Of a DNA stretch of 64,000 bases, positions 34,016 through 46,040 are shown piece by piece. Made by a program: the position numbers and the translations under genes. The stretch comes from Gnetum montanum. Lineage: Eukaryota > Streptophyta > Gnetopsida > Gnetales > Gnetaceae. Each line of letters starts with the position of its first letter. The stretch's first letter is position 1. The notes under the pieces were generated by a model, which saw only the letters and a list, made by a program, of their open reading frames with translations, was not told where the DNA came from and did no database searches. The stretch covers positions 44,720-108,719 of the forward strand of contig MNCI01035238.1 in NCBI GenBank assembly GCA_015680685.1, written 5' to 3'.

Positions 34016-34028
34016 CTAGCTTGGTTAC

Positions 34029-34825
34029 TAATGACCAACAAGGTACCCCTATGCCCAACCATATGAATCACTAGTGTTCACACATGATCCGGTCAAATTC
34101 CATAGACCTTAAGTTCCCATGTACATTGGTTCTAGGATGTGAAATCTAATCATGATGATCGTTGTCTTCCCAACTACACGTGTGGAGCTTAGTTGTATAG
34201 TTAAGTGTAATTGAGGAACATGATTTTTATTATTTTATATTTTATTTGCCTACAATTAACAACAAGTTGAAACTCAATTTATGAACCACTTTAATTGCTA
34301 ACTAATAACTAAATATACTAACATAAGTATCTGATCCCACTTTCCATGCACATCCTAAACATGTATAATGCTACTGGATTACTAAATGTTAAGCATTACT
34401 AGGATTACCAAGTGTCATGCACATGCTCAAAGTGGTTGTACTTATTAATTACTATTTAATCTAGCTAGCTTAATTTAGCTTAATTACTTGGAAGCATTAA
34501 AAGAAATTTCACAAAACATTAAATGCATGAATAAAATATTTAAGCTAGCCAAGGTGCTGCAAGGTTTAATCAGAAAGCTCATCTTTATTGCCACACACAC
34601 TGTCATGGTCAAGTACAATAGTGCTTGAATAAAGATCTGTACACTTAATGACTCCTGTTGCAGGCACTTTGGAAAATATTCTAACTCTAGAGAAAAGAAA
34701 CTGCAGGAGCTCTGCTATGCTATGACAAAAACTTATGGCCAGACTATGTGCCCAAGTGCTATATTTATAGGCCAGCACACACCCCATGATATTGGATATC
34801 CAACATCACTTCTTAGGCCCTGATA
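34029..34825 (-). repeat. 3' LTR of element C, internal edge deleted
   Basis: The outer end reads taatgaccaacaaggtaccc on the plus strand, a decayed TGATGAGTGGCGAGGTACCC. It is collinear with LTRs B and D ('ctatgctatgacaaaaactt', 'gctatatttataggccagc'). Near 34825 it passes directly into the spacer without TCATCA or a polypurine tract. Confidence 0.75.
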
Positions 34826-36640
34826 TCATATATGATGCTACTTCTTCCTTGCTGACAACAGTTCCACCTCCAGTCCAAACTTCCCACTACAATCACAATA
34901 AAATCACAGATTAGTGTGCAATATGTAACATATAGCTTTTTGGTATCTTGTCTCATTGGTAGTTACACTTGGCTAAGTTGTGATTATGGTGGATTGATTC
35001 CTTTAATAATGTTAGTGGGAAGACTAAAAAATAGGGTGAAATGGATTAGTGATCCATTATTAAGGTCTAAAAAGTCCAAATGCGATGAAATGCGTGAAGA
35101 GGGTTAAATAATTCACAACAATAAAAAGAGGTTTTCACTAAAAATTGTTATGAAGATGCATACAATTGGATATCATTGATGGGGCATGTAAAAGGATTTA
35201 ATTGTAAGAATGCCTAAGGGTAAAGAACTTAACTTAAATAAAGTAGGCACATGCACTTGTTGCCCTTGCATAACCTCAAACCAATGAGTCGGTGGATCCC
35301 ATGGGTGATTAATGGTTATGAAAATTTAAGTATGAAAATGCAAAAGAAACTACCTAAGAATTTTGACACATCAAACTAAGATATCAAACAAGAACATGAA
35401 CACTAGTAGTGAGGTGAGGCATGGAAAGCATATATGGATGATAGAGTGTGTGGAATGGAGTTCCTGATTAAGGTCACATGAAGTACCTTGTGAATTTTGT
35501 GGTTAAATGACATGATAAAATCCATCCTTAGTCCAAACCAAAACCAACCATGTTCAGTGACTTCGCATTGCCACTCTAAGACAAGTCCACCCCCTTGAGA
35601 CACAAGAGTGCTCCCATAGAATAACCATCGTTCCTTATTTAAGAAGAAAAGAGAAGCAGAAAGTGAAAAAGGGCCTTAGTTAGAGGGGATCTTTAGGCAT
35701 GGGTAACATGTCTTCCTAGTCCCATAACTAGTGCTTGTAGCCCATTTATTTTGTCTAAGGGATGTGCTTTGAATTTCCATAGTTTTTTTTTCTTTTTTGA
35801 ATGGAAACCACACCATGTAAAGACTTATTCAACTTCCTATTATTGGTTAGCATGAAATGGTAGGAAATCCATGAAAACACACATGCACCCAAGTAAGAAA
35901 AAAGGCACAAAGAGTACCAAGTCCCCTTGAAGTTACACCTTGTTCAAACCTTTGAACCCTTTCCAACTCTGGAAACTACCAAGGTCACAAGTTTGTTAAA
36001 GTTTTATTGATGGAAAAGGAACCTCATTTTTCTAGAAGAAGGAAAAACATAAAGTTTGTGGATGGGTGGATGCTATGGACTCACTACTTGTTTCATGAAA
36101 ATAAAACCATGTCCTAGTTATCAATAACAAAATTTAAAGCTAGGATCTAGACACCAACAATTAAATAACTGGATAGCACATGCCCACATCAAATAAACCA
36201 CACTATACCTAGTAATAAGGCATGTTATTATTAAAACACAATAATAAAATCACACCAAAATAAAGAAAAATATACAAGAAATTATAAAACATTTAAGAAA
36301 AATAAAACGTACTAAAAATGTTGTAAAACAAAAATTGGAGAAAATTAATAACGTAAAAACAAAAAGGTGATAGATAAAGAAGGTGTAAAACAAAAAGTTG
36401 TAAAAATAACAAGGTGTAAAATAAAAACATGTAAAAATAATATATGAAAAATTGAGGATTTGCTTATATATTTAGCATGGATGGTCGTCTCCCCCGTAAC
36501 TAAGTTGAAAGGAAGAGATCCAAAAGATTGAGTGTGGTTGTCCATCTAATGAGGCGTTTGTTGCACTAGCTTACTTAGGCTCATGGAAAGATTTGAATTA
36601 TTGTGTGTTGACTAGTTGCTTCTTGTTCGAGCTCTTAGGT
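34826..36640 (-). other. Post-integrase spacer of C
   Basis: Collinear with 11330-13150 of B: 'agattagtgtgcaatatgta' near 34909, 'cccataactagtgcttgtag' near 35720, and the A-rich 'gtgtaaaacaaaaa' repeats at 36240-36450. No reading frame of note. Confidence 0.65.
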
Positions 36641-37700
36641 TTGTAGATCAATGGCCCTAGAAGGAAAAGTTTCATAAATGATATAAGGTCCTTTCCACAA
36701 TGTCTAGAACTTAGTTCATTGAGGTACGTGTGTGGGGTTCCAGTAGAGGACCTTATCTCCTAGTTGAAATTTAACTTTCCTAATTCTAAGGTCATGGTGA
36801 TTTTTGTTAAATGCATTGTGAAACTCATTAGATGATAGGGTGACCAATCAATTTTTGTCTAGCAATTTAAGATTCATTAATGTTTCTTTTTGTGCTAGAC
36901 TTAAGTCAAGGTCAAGGTCATAGGTTGTTGAAAGTGTATGAAGCTTGGATTGAATTGTAGATTTGGTAATTTTCTGTACACTACCTTATAGGAAACTTCT
37001 AGGTGGAGCAATAATCCTAGAGGGCATCATTGAGTTTCATGCTCTAGTCTCTCCTATATTTGTTAATAGTTCTTGTTAGAATCTTTGTGATCTCTCTGTT
37101 AATAACCTTTGCTTGATCATTGGCTTGGGGATGATAAGGTGTTCCTAATTTATGCTCAACTCTTGAGTGTTGCATGAGCTTCCAAAAGGTAGTGCTTGTA
37201 AAGTGGATTCCATTATAAAAAATTAATGCACGTGGCATATCAAACTTGTTTACAACATTCTGTTGTACAAACTAAGTAGCAATAGAAAATGTATAGTTGG
37301 TGAAAGCTGCTGCTTTTGCCCATTTAATACAATAATTAATAGTGACTATGATGTATGCCTCTCCATTTGACATGGGTGTGATGGGATCCATGAAGTCATG
37401 CCCCATATGTTAAAGGGTTTCAATGGTTGAATCCACTGTTGAGGTCACTCCATTCAAGTAGTTATTCCACCATCTCGTTGGCAACATTTACAAGAGTGGA
37501 TAAGTTGGTGAGCATTCCTAGAAATTGTTGGCCAATAATACCCTACCATCAAGATTTTAATGGCCATGCATCTCTCAACATAGTGGCCCCCACAAGGACC
37601 CTCATGAACATCCTAGAGAATGCATAGTTGATTAGCATCAAGGACACACCAAAAAAATAGGCCATTGGTGCACACCTTGTAGAGGTGTTCATTGATCTTC
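36641..37700 (-). pseudogene. Integrase of element C
   Basis: The C-terminal module matches D at 36660-36830. The core at 37238-37044 reads 'HSRVEHKLGTPYHPQANDQA', the typical motif before the third catalytic residue. The second catalytic Asp region is 'FYNGIHF' where D-N-G-T-H-F is expected, so that Asp is lost. The N-terminal zinc-binding region falls at about 37560-37700. Stops are frequent. Confidence 0.7.
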
Positions 37701-37746
37701 ATGAAGTGTTTCACTTGGTGAAGAAGCCATTGTTTCTTTTGATGGT

Positions 37747-39120
37747 CTAATCATTGTGACATCTCTTGAGTAAGAAGATAGGTGAGAATGCTATCGTACC
37801 ATTTAGGCTCAATGGACAGTTGTTCAGATATAGCCCTGGGAAAGAGGAGTTCATCAAGAAATAAATCATATAGGAGGCTTTCTTTCTCTTTATTGTCCCA
37901 TCCCAACTGAGACAACTAATCAAAGACCACACTCTCAATTCACTTTCGATCTGCCATCGCAAGATCAAATTCTTGTAAGATCACTAGCCATCGTATGACA
38001 TGGGGACTCATCATTGACTTATTCATTAAGAAGCAAATTGCACTACGGTTAGTGTGCACAAATACTTTATATCCAAGCACATGGCGCATGAACTTCTCTA
38101 GAGCAATCACAACTACCATCAATTTTTTTCTATGGTGGTGTAGTTTAGTTGTGCACCCACAATGCTTTGGCTTATGCAGTGGATGTAATATGGATGTTTC
38201 TTATCATCCAACTACATAAGCACAACCCCCAAGGCATAATTTGATGCATCCGTCATAATGTGAAATGGTTTGGACTAGTTAAGTGCCTATAGAATTAGAG
38301 TTTCTACAAGTTTCTCCTTTAGCTATTGGAATGCTTTTTCACATTCCTTGGTCTAAACAAATGGATCATCTTTCTTTGTTAGATCGACCAATGATTTTGC
38401 GATCTTAGAAAAATTCTCTATAAATTATTGGTAGTAGCCAATGTGTCCAAGGAATGACTAGACATCTTTTACAATTTTTGGTTGGTAGGTAATTCCTTGG
38501 ATGACCAGTATTTTTTAGGGTTGACCTCAATCCCTACTTGTGAGATTCTGTGTCCCAATACAATGCCTTCTTGGACCATGAGATGGCTCTTTTGCCAATT
38601 AAGCCATAGGTTTGTTTCCACACATCTTTTGAGTACTTGCATAAGGTAGTCCATGACTTGCTCAAATGTAGCTCCATAGGTGGAGAAGTCATCCATAAAT
38701 ACTTTCACTCCACTACTAATTTGCTATAGAAAGATGCTTAAGACTAGGCATTGGAAAGTGGTAGGATCATTACATAAACCAAAAGGCATCTCCCCAGGGA
38801 CTTGTGAATGTTATTTTGGCCTAGTTTTCTAGTGTAATATGGATTTGGCTATAGCTACTATAACCATCTAGAAAACTATAATAGCAATGCCCATACATGG
38901 TGTCCAACACCTGATCAACAAACAACCATGGAAAATGATTCTTGAATGTTGCCATATTCAATAGCTAAAAATCGATGTAGACCTACCACTTACCACCTTT
39001 CTTTGACACAAGCATGAGTGGTCTAACCCGCTCACTATTTGCAATTGGATAGATAAACCTTAAATTGAGGAGTTTTTTAATTTTCTCTTTGATGATCTAC
39101 TTCAATTTAGGATTCAATCA
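37747..39120 (-). pseudogene. Reverse transcriptase and RNase H of element C
   Basis: The RT catalytic FMDD box is in 'MKVFMDDFSTYGATFEQVMD' (38708-38650), followed by 'LKRCVETNLWLNWQKSHLMV' and 'EGIVLGHRISQVGIEVNPKK', a sequence order typical of Athila RTs. RNase H at 38122-37940 has 'MMVVVIALEKFMRHVLGYKV' and 'VFVHTNRSAICFLMN', in which the usual TDH is TNR. Frames are interrupted. Confidence 0.75.
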
Positions 39121-39499
39121 CCTATGTGGCTACCTCTTTAACTTCATGGCAAGGTTAGTGTAGATACAATGCTAGCATATCCTAGAAGCAATCCGTGTGA
39201 GTTTAGGATATAACCAAGTAAATGCTATTGACCATTTGTCAACCACATTTAATAGCATTTGTTTCTATTCTAGAGTAAGATTTTCATTGATTATTCTAGG
39301 CTTTCCATTTTTCAAGAATGCATATTCCATGCTGACAGGTAGAGTTTTTAACTCAAGGGCTCTTGTTTAAAATTTTCAAGAATTTCCAACTCTCCCCAAT
39401 AAGTATCATCATTTGCATTATTAGAGAGTTGGTGATGAACTTGATCTAGTTCATCCATGCATGTGACATAAGCGCATGTTAGGCTTTCAGTAGGTTCCA

Positions 39500-40060
39500 T
39501 GCATATTGTGCTACTTTCATGATCAACGGTCAACCACTAAGTGTCCTCTTGTTTTGTGGCTACTACATACAAACACCTTTGAATATCTACTTTAGGTGCC
39601 TGATGCCTACATACAAAAATAGATGCTCATTTCATGGACCAGAGTTTCTACATGCACTTGCACCCTGTATTGTTATATGTGATGAATGGAACTTGCTTCT
39701 TCTCGATCTTTCTGAATGCATTTTTCTTAGATATCTCCAGGGAAAGATCTCTTATGCTCATTCTTGCATCAATAGTGCTTAACCATGCCCTTCCCATGAT
39801 GATTGGAAAGTCCCCTTTACAGTTCTCAATCTTGATTACTAGGAAATCAGCAAGATAATACCAACCACAAATAGTGGTCATAACGTCTTTCACCAGTGTC
39901 AATGGAATAGTAATGGACTGGTCCACAATTCCAATTGGATATTACTCTTCTTAAGAGGTGGAAGGTTCCAAGCAGTATACATCTCATGAGAAATCAAGTT
40001 CATCATGGAACCTAAATCAAGAAGAGCTTTACATAGTTCATTTTGAGCAATCTGCAAATA
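39500..40060 (-). pseudogene. Aspartic protease of element C
   Basis: The retropepsin motif reads 'CKALLDLGSMMNLIS': the catalytic Asp is kept, but the next Ser is Leu. 'MDQSITIPLTLVKDVMTTIC' to 'RMSIRDLSLEISK' (39926-39720) is the C-terminal half, in another frame. Confidence 0.7.
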
Positions 40061-40759
40061 GATAAGCGGACTCTTAGGGTTAGAAAATTTCCTTGGAAGG
40101 TTGGCAGCCTAGATCCAATTAGATACAACATAAGTGAGCATAACAATATGGATTCTAGGTGGTATTTGGTTTGAAGGGGACTCAAAGAGATTAGATGTAG
40201 AGGGAGATGGAGAAGCAGGGTTGCCAACAACATGTTTATGTGAGGGTTTAGGTGGGCTGTTGGGTTGAGAGAAAGGTCTTTTTTGTGATCTAGTATCTGA
40301 ACCACTCGGTTGATGAACCTGTTGTAGATTGATGGCTCTGGTAGCATTACATTGCTACACTTGGGCTGGAAGTTCATCCTATAGCTATGTTAAGGGTAGA
40401 GGAACAAGTGCAAGAATAGGAGAAGGATAAGGATAAAAAGTGGTATCCCTTCTTGAATGTCAATAATGAGTTCGATAATATTTGGAAGGGTAGTACTAAT
40501 GTTGGAAAGGAGAAAAGTGACTAGAAGAGTCATGTGGAGACAAGGGTTGTTGAACATAATACCCATATGGATCTCATTATTTGTAATGGTATTGCTACCT
40601 TAGTGATGATAGCGCCCATGAATGTGGTTGCTGCCACTATTGATATTGCTCATATGATTGTAGTGGAGTTCCATGTGGATAATATTGTTGTTGCTAATGG
40701 AACTGCCTAGGATTACCTTGAGGATAAGGCAATCTTCTAGGTGCTTACCTTTTTGCTAG

Positions 40760-42466
40760 TTGTGGATTTAGAGCATACATCCCAGAGTCCTATAAGTATG
40801 ACATGATGGGGCAACATCCCTTAGGATGTTCATATTGGTAAATGCCATACCCATCATCCTTATCTGATTTAATTTCCGTAACATCCTTTACTACAATAAT
40901 CCTACCCCTAATCCTTTGATTGGCATGTTCAGCTTATTTTTGCCTCCTACAGTCACAATCACTACTTTGTTCTTTAGACTCTTTAGCAATTTTCAGGATA
41001 GCTTGAAATCTACTATTCATAGAGTCCCATAACTAATTTACCTTAGCTAAAATTTCATAGGCAAATTTTTGAATTGATAATGTTTTTTGGTTTACCACCT
41101 CATCAAGTCATGATTCCTCCTCACTATCATAGAATCTAACCTTCCTCTTGCAAATGGAAGGATCTTGGCTGTATTCTTTTGCACTTTCGTGTTTCCTCAA
41201 CTCTCCTTCTTCTTTTCCCATTTGCTTGATCAGCCATTAAATCTAATGGGCTCTTAATTTTGACAATCGCCCTTGGGCATAGACTCCAAGAGTTCTCCTC
41301 ATTTCTGATCGAAGCCCATCTATGATATGATGAGGTTACTCCTATTGAGAATAACCATGGCTAGGAAATTTATGCAATAGGGAATAGTATCAACCCGTGG
41401 TGGCATCCAAGGATTCATGTGTCCCTTGTTTTCATCCTTGGATCTACCTACTTAAGTTGGACTCTCTAGAGTATGTTTGATATTTGTCATCAAACAATTC
41501 GAGCATTGTACTCCACTATCTAATGGATTCTGGTTCCAAGGATTAATATCAGCTTTCTTTTAATGAGTATCTTGGGAAACAACTGAAGCTTTTACTAGTT
41601 GTTTTCTATATTTTGCAAGGCACAAGCATAGTGAAAAGCCTAAAGATGATTTTGCATATTTGAATTGTATCCCCCTTTGAACTTGGGAATATTATTCATG
41701 TCTAGCCTCTTGATCCAACTATCCTTAATGTGCCTAATAGGAATTCTCATTGCCTCTGCAATGTTTAGCATGCTTCAAGTAGTAAGCAAAGACTCATCAA
41801 AGTCATGATTCTAGTGCCTACAATGCCCTCTGCTACCCCTTCATTCATGGTGATGGACCTCTCTTGAATGCTAGTGCCCTAGGTCTTGACTTGCTCAATG
41901 GTCCCTACGATCATCTTAGTCCTGTTAGTCACCTCCATCATGATTGCACCCCCTATGGTTGCATTCAGAGCTAGAAGAAGATGATGATGACAATGAAGAT
42001 GAAGAGGATGGAGGAATAGCACCCTCACTATGCTTGCCATCCCCTCTTTGGTGGTTGTGGTGAACTTACTACTTGCCCATGTCCCTACCATGACTTTCCT
42101 CCTTGGATCTCCCTTTCTTGCCAAAACTAGGATTATGGATTGTGGATTGCAAGTTCTGGTTTTAACCTCCTTCATCAAAGTCAAAGAGAGGAATTTCTTT
42201 GAATGGAAAACCCCTAGAGAAGGGTTCTCCACCATCTTTTTGGTATATTAGGAATGGAAAATCATTGGACCCCTTCCCCTTTGCAGACTTGTAACATTGC
42301 TTTAGTTGTTGATCCCTTAGACGTTGTGCATTAATGGGATGATAATCCCTGGTGTTACTATCCTACATAACATACTCAACATGAAGCCCATGGATGCCCA
42401 ATCGCATAAGAGTTTGTTGGAAAATTGTAGGGATGGATCGATCAAGCAATAACATAATGTTGCCTT
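40760..42466 (-). pseudogene. gag: gag of element C, 5' truncated
   Basis: The C-terminal boundary reads ALNP followed by CAA CTA (40762-40757), where B, D and F have a stop before CTA. The zinc-knuckle region lies near 40800-40860 and is decayed. The charged region is near 41830-42000. The N-terminal domain is cut near 42466 at the junction with LTR E, so the start codon is gone. Confidence 0.7.
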
Positions 42467-42477
42467 CCCAACTACAC
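42467..42477. other. Rearrangement junction between element C gag and LTR of E
   Basis: 'aatgttgccttcccaactac' is gag sequence up to gttgcc and LTR sequence from cttcccaactacac on; the matching LTR word in C is 'gttgtcttcccaactacac'. The overlap of the two words suggests microhomology-mediated joining. The LTR just beyond lacks several hundred bases of U5. Confidence 0.55.
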
Positions 42478-42983
42478 ATTGTGTTAAGCACTGTTGGTAT
42501 TACCAAATGTCATACACATGCTTGAAGTGATCATACTTTTGCTATTTAGCTTATCTCCCTTAATTACTTAATTCGCTTAATTGCTAGAAAACATTAAATA
42601 AATAGCTAAAAACATTAAATGCTTGAATGAAACATTTAAACTATCAAGAATTCTACAAGGTTTATCAAGAAGTTCATCTTTATTGTCACACATATTGTCG
42701 TGCACAAGGATAACAGTGCTCGAATAAAGATCCATAAATTCAATAACTCCTGCTGCGGACACTTGGGAAAATATTCTAAGTTTTAAATGTAAAAACTATA
42801 AGAGCTTCACTACACTATGACAAACTAATGCCTAAATACTATGAAGTGGCACATATTTATAAGCAAGAATAGACCTTGTGTCAATAGGGCCCCATCAATG
42901 CATGAAATAATGCATTGACAGGGCCTAGTCGAATGGGATCAATCAACAAGGCCTCATCGATGTGGCCAATCCATGACTCATCA
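42477..42983 (-). repeat. Partial 3' LTR of element E
   Basis: The minus strand starts TGATGAGTCATGG. U3 contains an inverted repeat (tcaatgcat/atgcattga at 42895-42903 and 42910-42918) and CATCGATG. R has 'ctcgaataaagatccataaa' and 'caataaagatgaactt' equivalents. Most of U5 is deleted between about 42480 and 42490. Confidence 0.7.
42895..42918. promoter_or_regulatory. Inverted repeat in U3 of LTR E
   Basis: A 9-bp perfect stem, tcaatgcat and atgcattga, separated by 6 bases. A shorter version (acgcat/atgcgt) is at 55211-55228 in LTR D. Confidence 0.5.
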
Positions 42984-43199
42984 TACCTCCATGACTAAAT
43001 GAAAACTTATCCTCAAGTTCTTTACAAAACTAGGAAGGTATGGGATTATTGACTGGCATACGACTCAATAAAACTAAGTGCTTGGATGTATGGATCAACA
43101 AGATTACAAATTGAGGTGTTCACGACATAAAATTAAACACCAATAAAAAATTAGATAGCATGTCCTTTGATGGCAAGAAGACTTTGAAAAGGTCATACA

Positions 43200-46030
43200 G
43201 TCCTAGGCGGTGAAGGCTCCTAAGGCTCCAACGAACCTTCTCTAGATTTAGGCACATGCTATAGTTGAGGCTATTGTAGTTGTCCAGCTGCTGCTGCCAC
43301 TTTAGGTGGGAGGTGGAAAGCATCTAGCAATGCTTTCATTTTCTCCTCTTTACTCCTAGGATCGTGCATGGTCCAAGTAGCTTTGCCAATGTGGGTCAAA
43401 ATTGGCACATCCCAAGGATAGGGAATTATTGGGAATAGCTCCTTTGCATTGATGAACCAAGTAGCAAATTGTTTGCGTTTGATATCAAATGCCCTAATTA
43501 TGTTCTGCAACTCTTGGTAATTGTTCATTCTCTTGGCCAAGTTCTCAGTAGTTGATCATTGATCAGTGAATTATGCCTTGAGAACTTTAAGTTTAGCATT
43601 TTCCATCTCAAGATTTTACTTGATGTCCTTGTGGTGCTTCAATTCAGCCTTGTACAAAAATTATGAGCTAGCGACCTACTTTTCAAGTTCTTAACTATGA
43701 CCATTCAATAGTTAACATCACCAAGTTTTCATATTGGAGATTGGTCAATTCCATATACTCTTTCATTTCTTCAATTTGCAACTCCTTCAAGAAAATCTTC
43801 ACTTTGTTGTAGGCATTTATCCCATCAATGATGGGTTGCCACATCTCTCTTCCTTGCTGGAGTTGCTGGAGGGCCTCATTTAATTTTGCCTTAGTCACTT
43901 GGATATGTTTCTCATTTACTTCTTTCTACAAGCCAACCTTGTCATGATATTGATTCTTAACTTTCTGAAATTTGAGACCCTCATTTTTGCAATTGGTGAT
44001 CTCAATGGCAGATTTCTAGTATAAGGCATGGACTTTTTCCATATACAGATTACGATTTTTTGTAGCTAATTTCCTCAATTTCGTGTTTACCCTAGCAAGG
44101 TACTCCTACTATTGATGAATGAATTCATGCATTTATTGTTTCTAAACATCAACATTTCATAGGAAATGGTTTTCTACGATTAGTATTTTATTATATTAGC
44201 ACATCTAAACCAAGTCCTTTTAAACCAAGTAGGTTCTTTCTTCTACTATGGACTAGCTGAAGATGGTCATTACCATCCCCTCCTTAGCTTGTTTTAATTA
44301 TTCTTGAAGTTACTGAAAAGCTTCACCTCTAGTTGTTGTAGGATTGAGGAGTGTAGGATCAACAAAATAGGCACATAGCTCAACAACCTCCACATCTAAG
44401 CATTGGTTTTGTGCTTGAGCCATTTCAAGTTACCCTTCTAGGATGATGCATTTTCCCTTTACTTTGAGCAACTTCGACTAGTTCGCAATAATGTTGTCCA
44501 AAAAATCAACAATGTCTAGAATTGGTTGCCCTATCCCCACCAGTTGGTCTAGCAACTCTTCATGCTAGGCTACACTTAATCTTTCACTAATAGTTCCTGT
44601 AGATGTCTACACATCTCAAAGTGCAGATACATCTATAGATGCCACAAGTGCATTAAGTGCTTCTACTATGAGGTCAATAACCACTTTTGCAACTGTCTCC
44701 TACCCTTAGTGCTGCATCACTAGTACAATTACCTCCTCGTCCTCCTCCAAGTGCATTGAAAAGGAGGCAACATTCCTAGTGATTTCTAGGAATAAATGGT
44801 ATTGGAATAGAAACACCGTTACCTCTTAAGCACTTGGATTTAATCTTGTAAGAAGCTAGGTTTGTTGGGTTGAAAATATCAAGCCACCTCCTTCCATTTG
44901 ACTAATTGTTTGAGCCACCTCATTAAGGTGACTCATTACCGGTTAATATATAGATAGATCTCCACCACTTATTTCTACTCGCTAATCTTGCTTACATAAA
45001 AGTTTTTCTTACATTTTTTGCAAGTGTTCAATGGCTATGCAGGCCTTTAGCATTTATTCTTAAGTGGGTGGTGGAGGTGGCAGTTGCTATTTCTCTTCCT
45101 TAGACACAACAGGCATCTTGTCCTTCATCATCTTGGACCATGAGGCAATGGGAGTATGACTAATAGTGTCATTGGCGTAGCAAATTATCCCTATCCTTTT
45201 GCAAATTTTTCGGATGATGCATAAAAAAGATAGGGTTTTCCTTCTAGGTTTATTTTCTTTGAAATTCTTTTTGATCTCTAGATAGATCAATTGTGGAAGG
45301 TTCGCTAGAAATCTCCCACTTAGAGTAGTGCATGCTCTGGTAGAAAAGGTAGTCACCTTACTAAGCCTCACTATCAGATTAAGGTGATAGGCTCTTATCT
45401 TGAAGTGTACATGCTCCATTGGTGTGAGTGCACCAAAATCTTTATGATCAACCCCATAACACTACTGTGTCCACTCCTTTTTGGCCTCTAGGTTAGCTTG
45501 CGTAGACAACTCTAGCAATTATGTCCTAGAATCAAGCAACCCAAGAGCCTGTGTGATGGCTTCAGCTGAGTAGGACACTTGAATATCTTTGATCTTCACT
45601 ATGAAGCCTACCCTTCTATTGTTCCAAAAGAGATACATCTCTTCCATGTACCACTCCCCACTGGAATTGATGATTGGCCACATGGGAGAGATTTTCAATT
45701 ATTTCTTCACTTCTACTAGAGCATGCTCCAAGAATGGCTAAATTTTAATTCCCAAAGAATTAAGCATTGGACGTTACAAGGCTTGATTGTGTCAAGGCAG
45801 ACTTATGTTAATGTGACTTCAAGTCATGGTATGGGCCATGGTGCCTCTCCTCACTATGATTGTTCTATTATAGCCTTTTCTATGGGAATCTATCTAATAG
45901 ATTCCACTTTGGACTCCTCCCGAAGAGGTCTTATTAAGTGGGTTTCTTCTACATGTTCCTAGGCTTGTCCTTGTTGGACCCTTCTAGTTCTGAGTTGTTT
46001 CTCCCTTGGTCAAGAGGGTCCTCCTTCCTA
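43200..46030 (-). pseudogene. Long coiled-coil protein of the E/G family with plant-transposon-protein-like N-terminus
   Basis: Reading on the minus strand from about 46030. A short low-complexity start leads to 'NSSGEWYMEEMYLFWNNRRV' (about 45660), then 'MEHVHFKIRAYHLNLIVRLS' and 'LSFLCIIRKICKRIGI' (45419-45180). The spacing resembles the 'putative plant transposon protein' domain (a WYxN.., then a ..FPxLITxLCxxxGV-like end). Next comes a long Glu/Leu/Gln-rich coiled coil (44700-43600) including 'ALQQLQQGREMWQPIIDGIN'. The conserved tail is 'MNNYQELQNIIRAFDIKRKQ', 'FINAKELFPIIPYPW' and 'EEKMKALLDAFHLPP' (43540-43271). Roughly 900 codons, with many stops and some frameshifts. Function unknown; domain assignment from pattern memory. 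Confidence 0.55.
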
Positions 46031-46040
46031 TAGTCATTTC

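Larger units (their letters stand above)
34029..42470 (-). mobile_element. Element C: Athila-type retrotransposon without its 5' LTR
   Basis: Minus strand: 3' LTR (34825-34029), spacer, integrase, RNase H, RT, protease and gag, ending abruptly inside the gag N-terminus near 42466. There it fuses to the LTR of element E within a shared gttg-cttcc-like word. The primer site and 5' LTR are absent. The join of the 3' LTR to the spacer near 34825 also lacks the polypurine tract, so a deletion occurred there too. Confidence 0.8.
42470..46040 (-). mobile_element. Element E: non-autonomous LTR element with a coiled-coil/transposon-protein frame
   Basis: The minus strand ends in a partial 3' LTR (42983-42470) preceded by a polypurine-like tract (catggaggta, 42993-42984) and a subterminal region that also matches B (43000-43140 against 11050-11240). 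Upstream lies about 2.9 kb of one decayed protein-coding frame and no protease, RT or integrase. The 5' LTR is missing: near 46040 the sequence passes into the spacer of element D. The coding part is homologous to element G. Confidence 0.7.
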
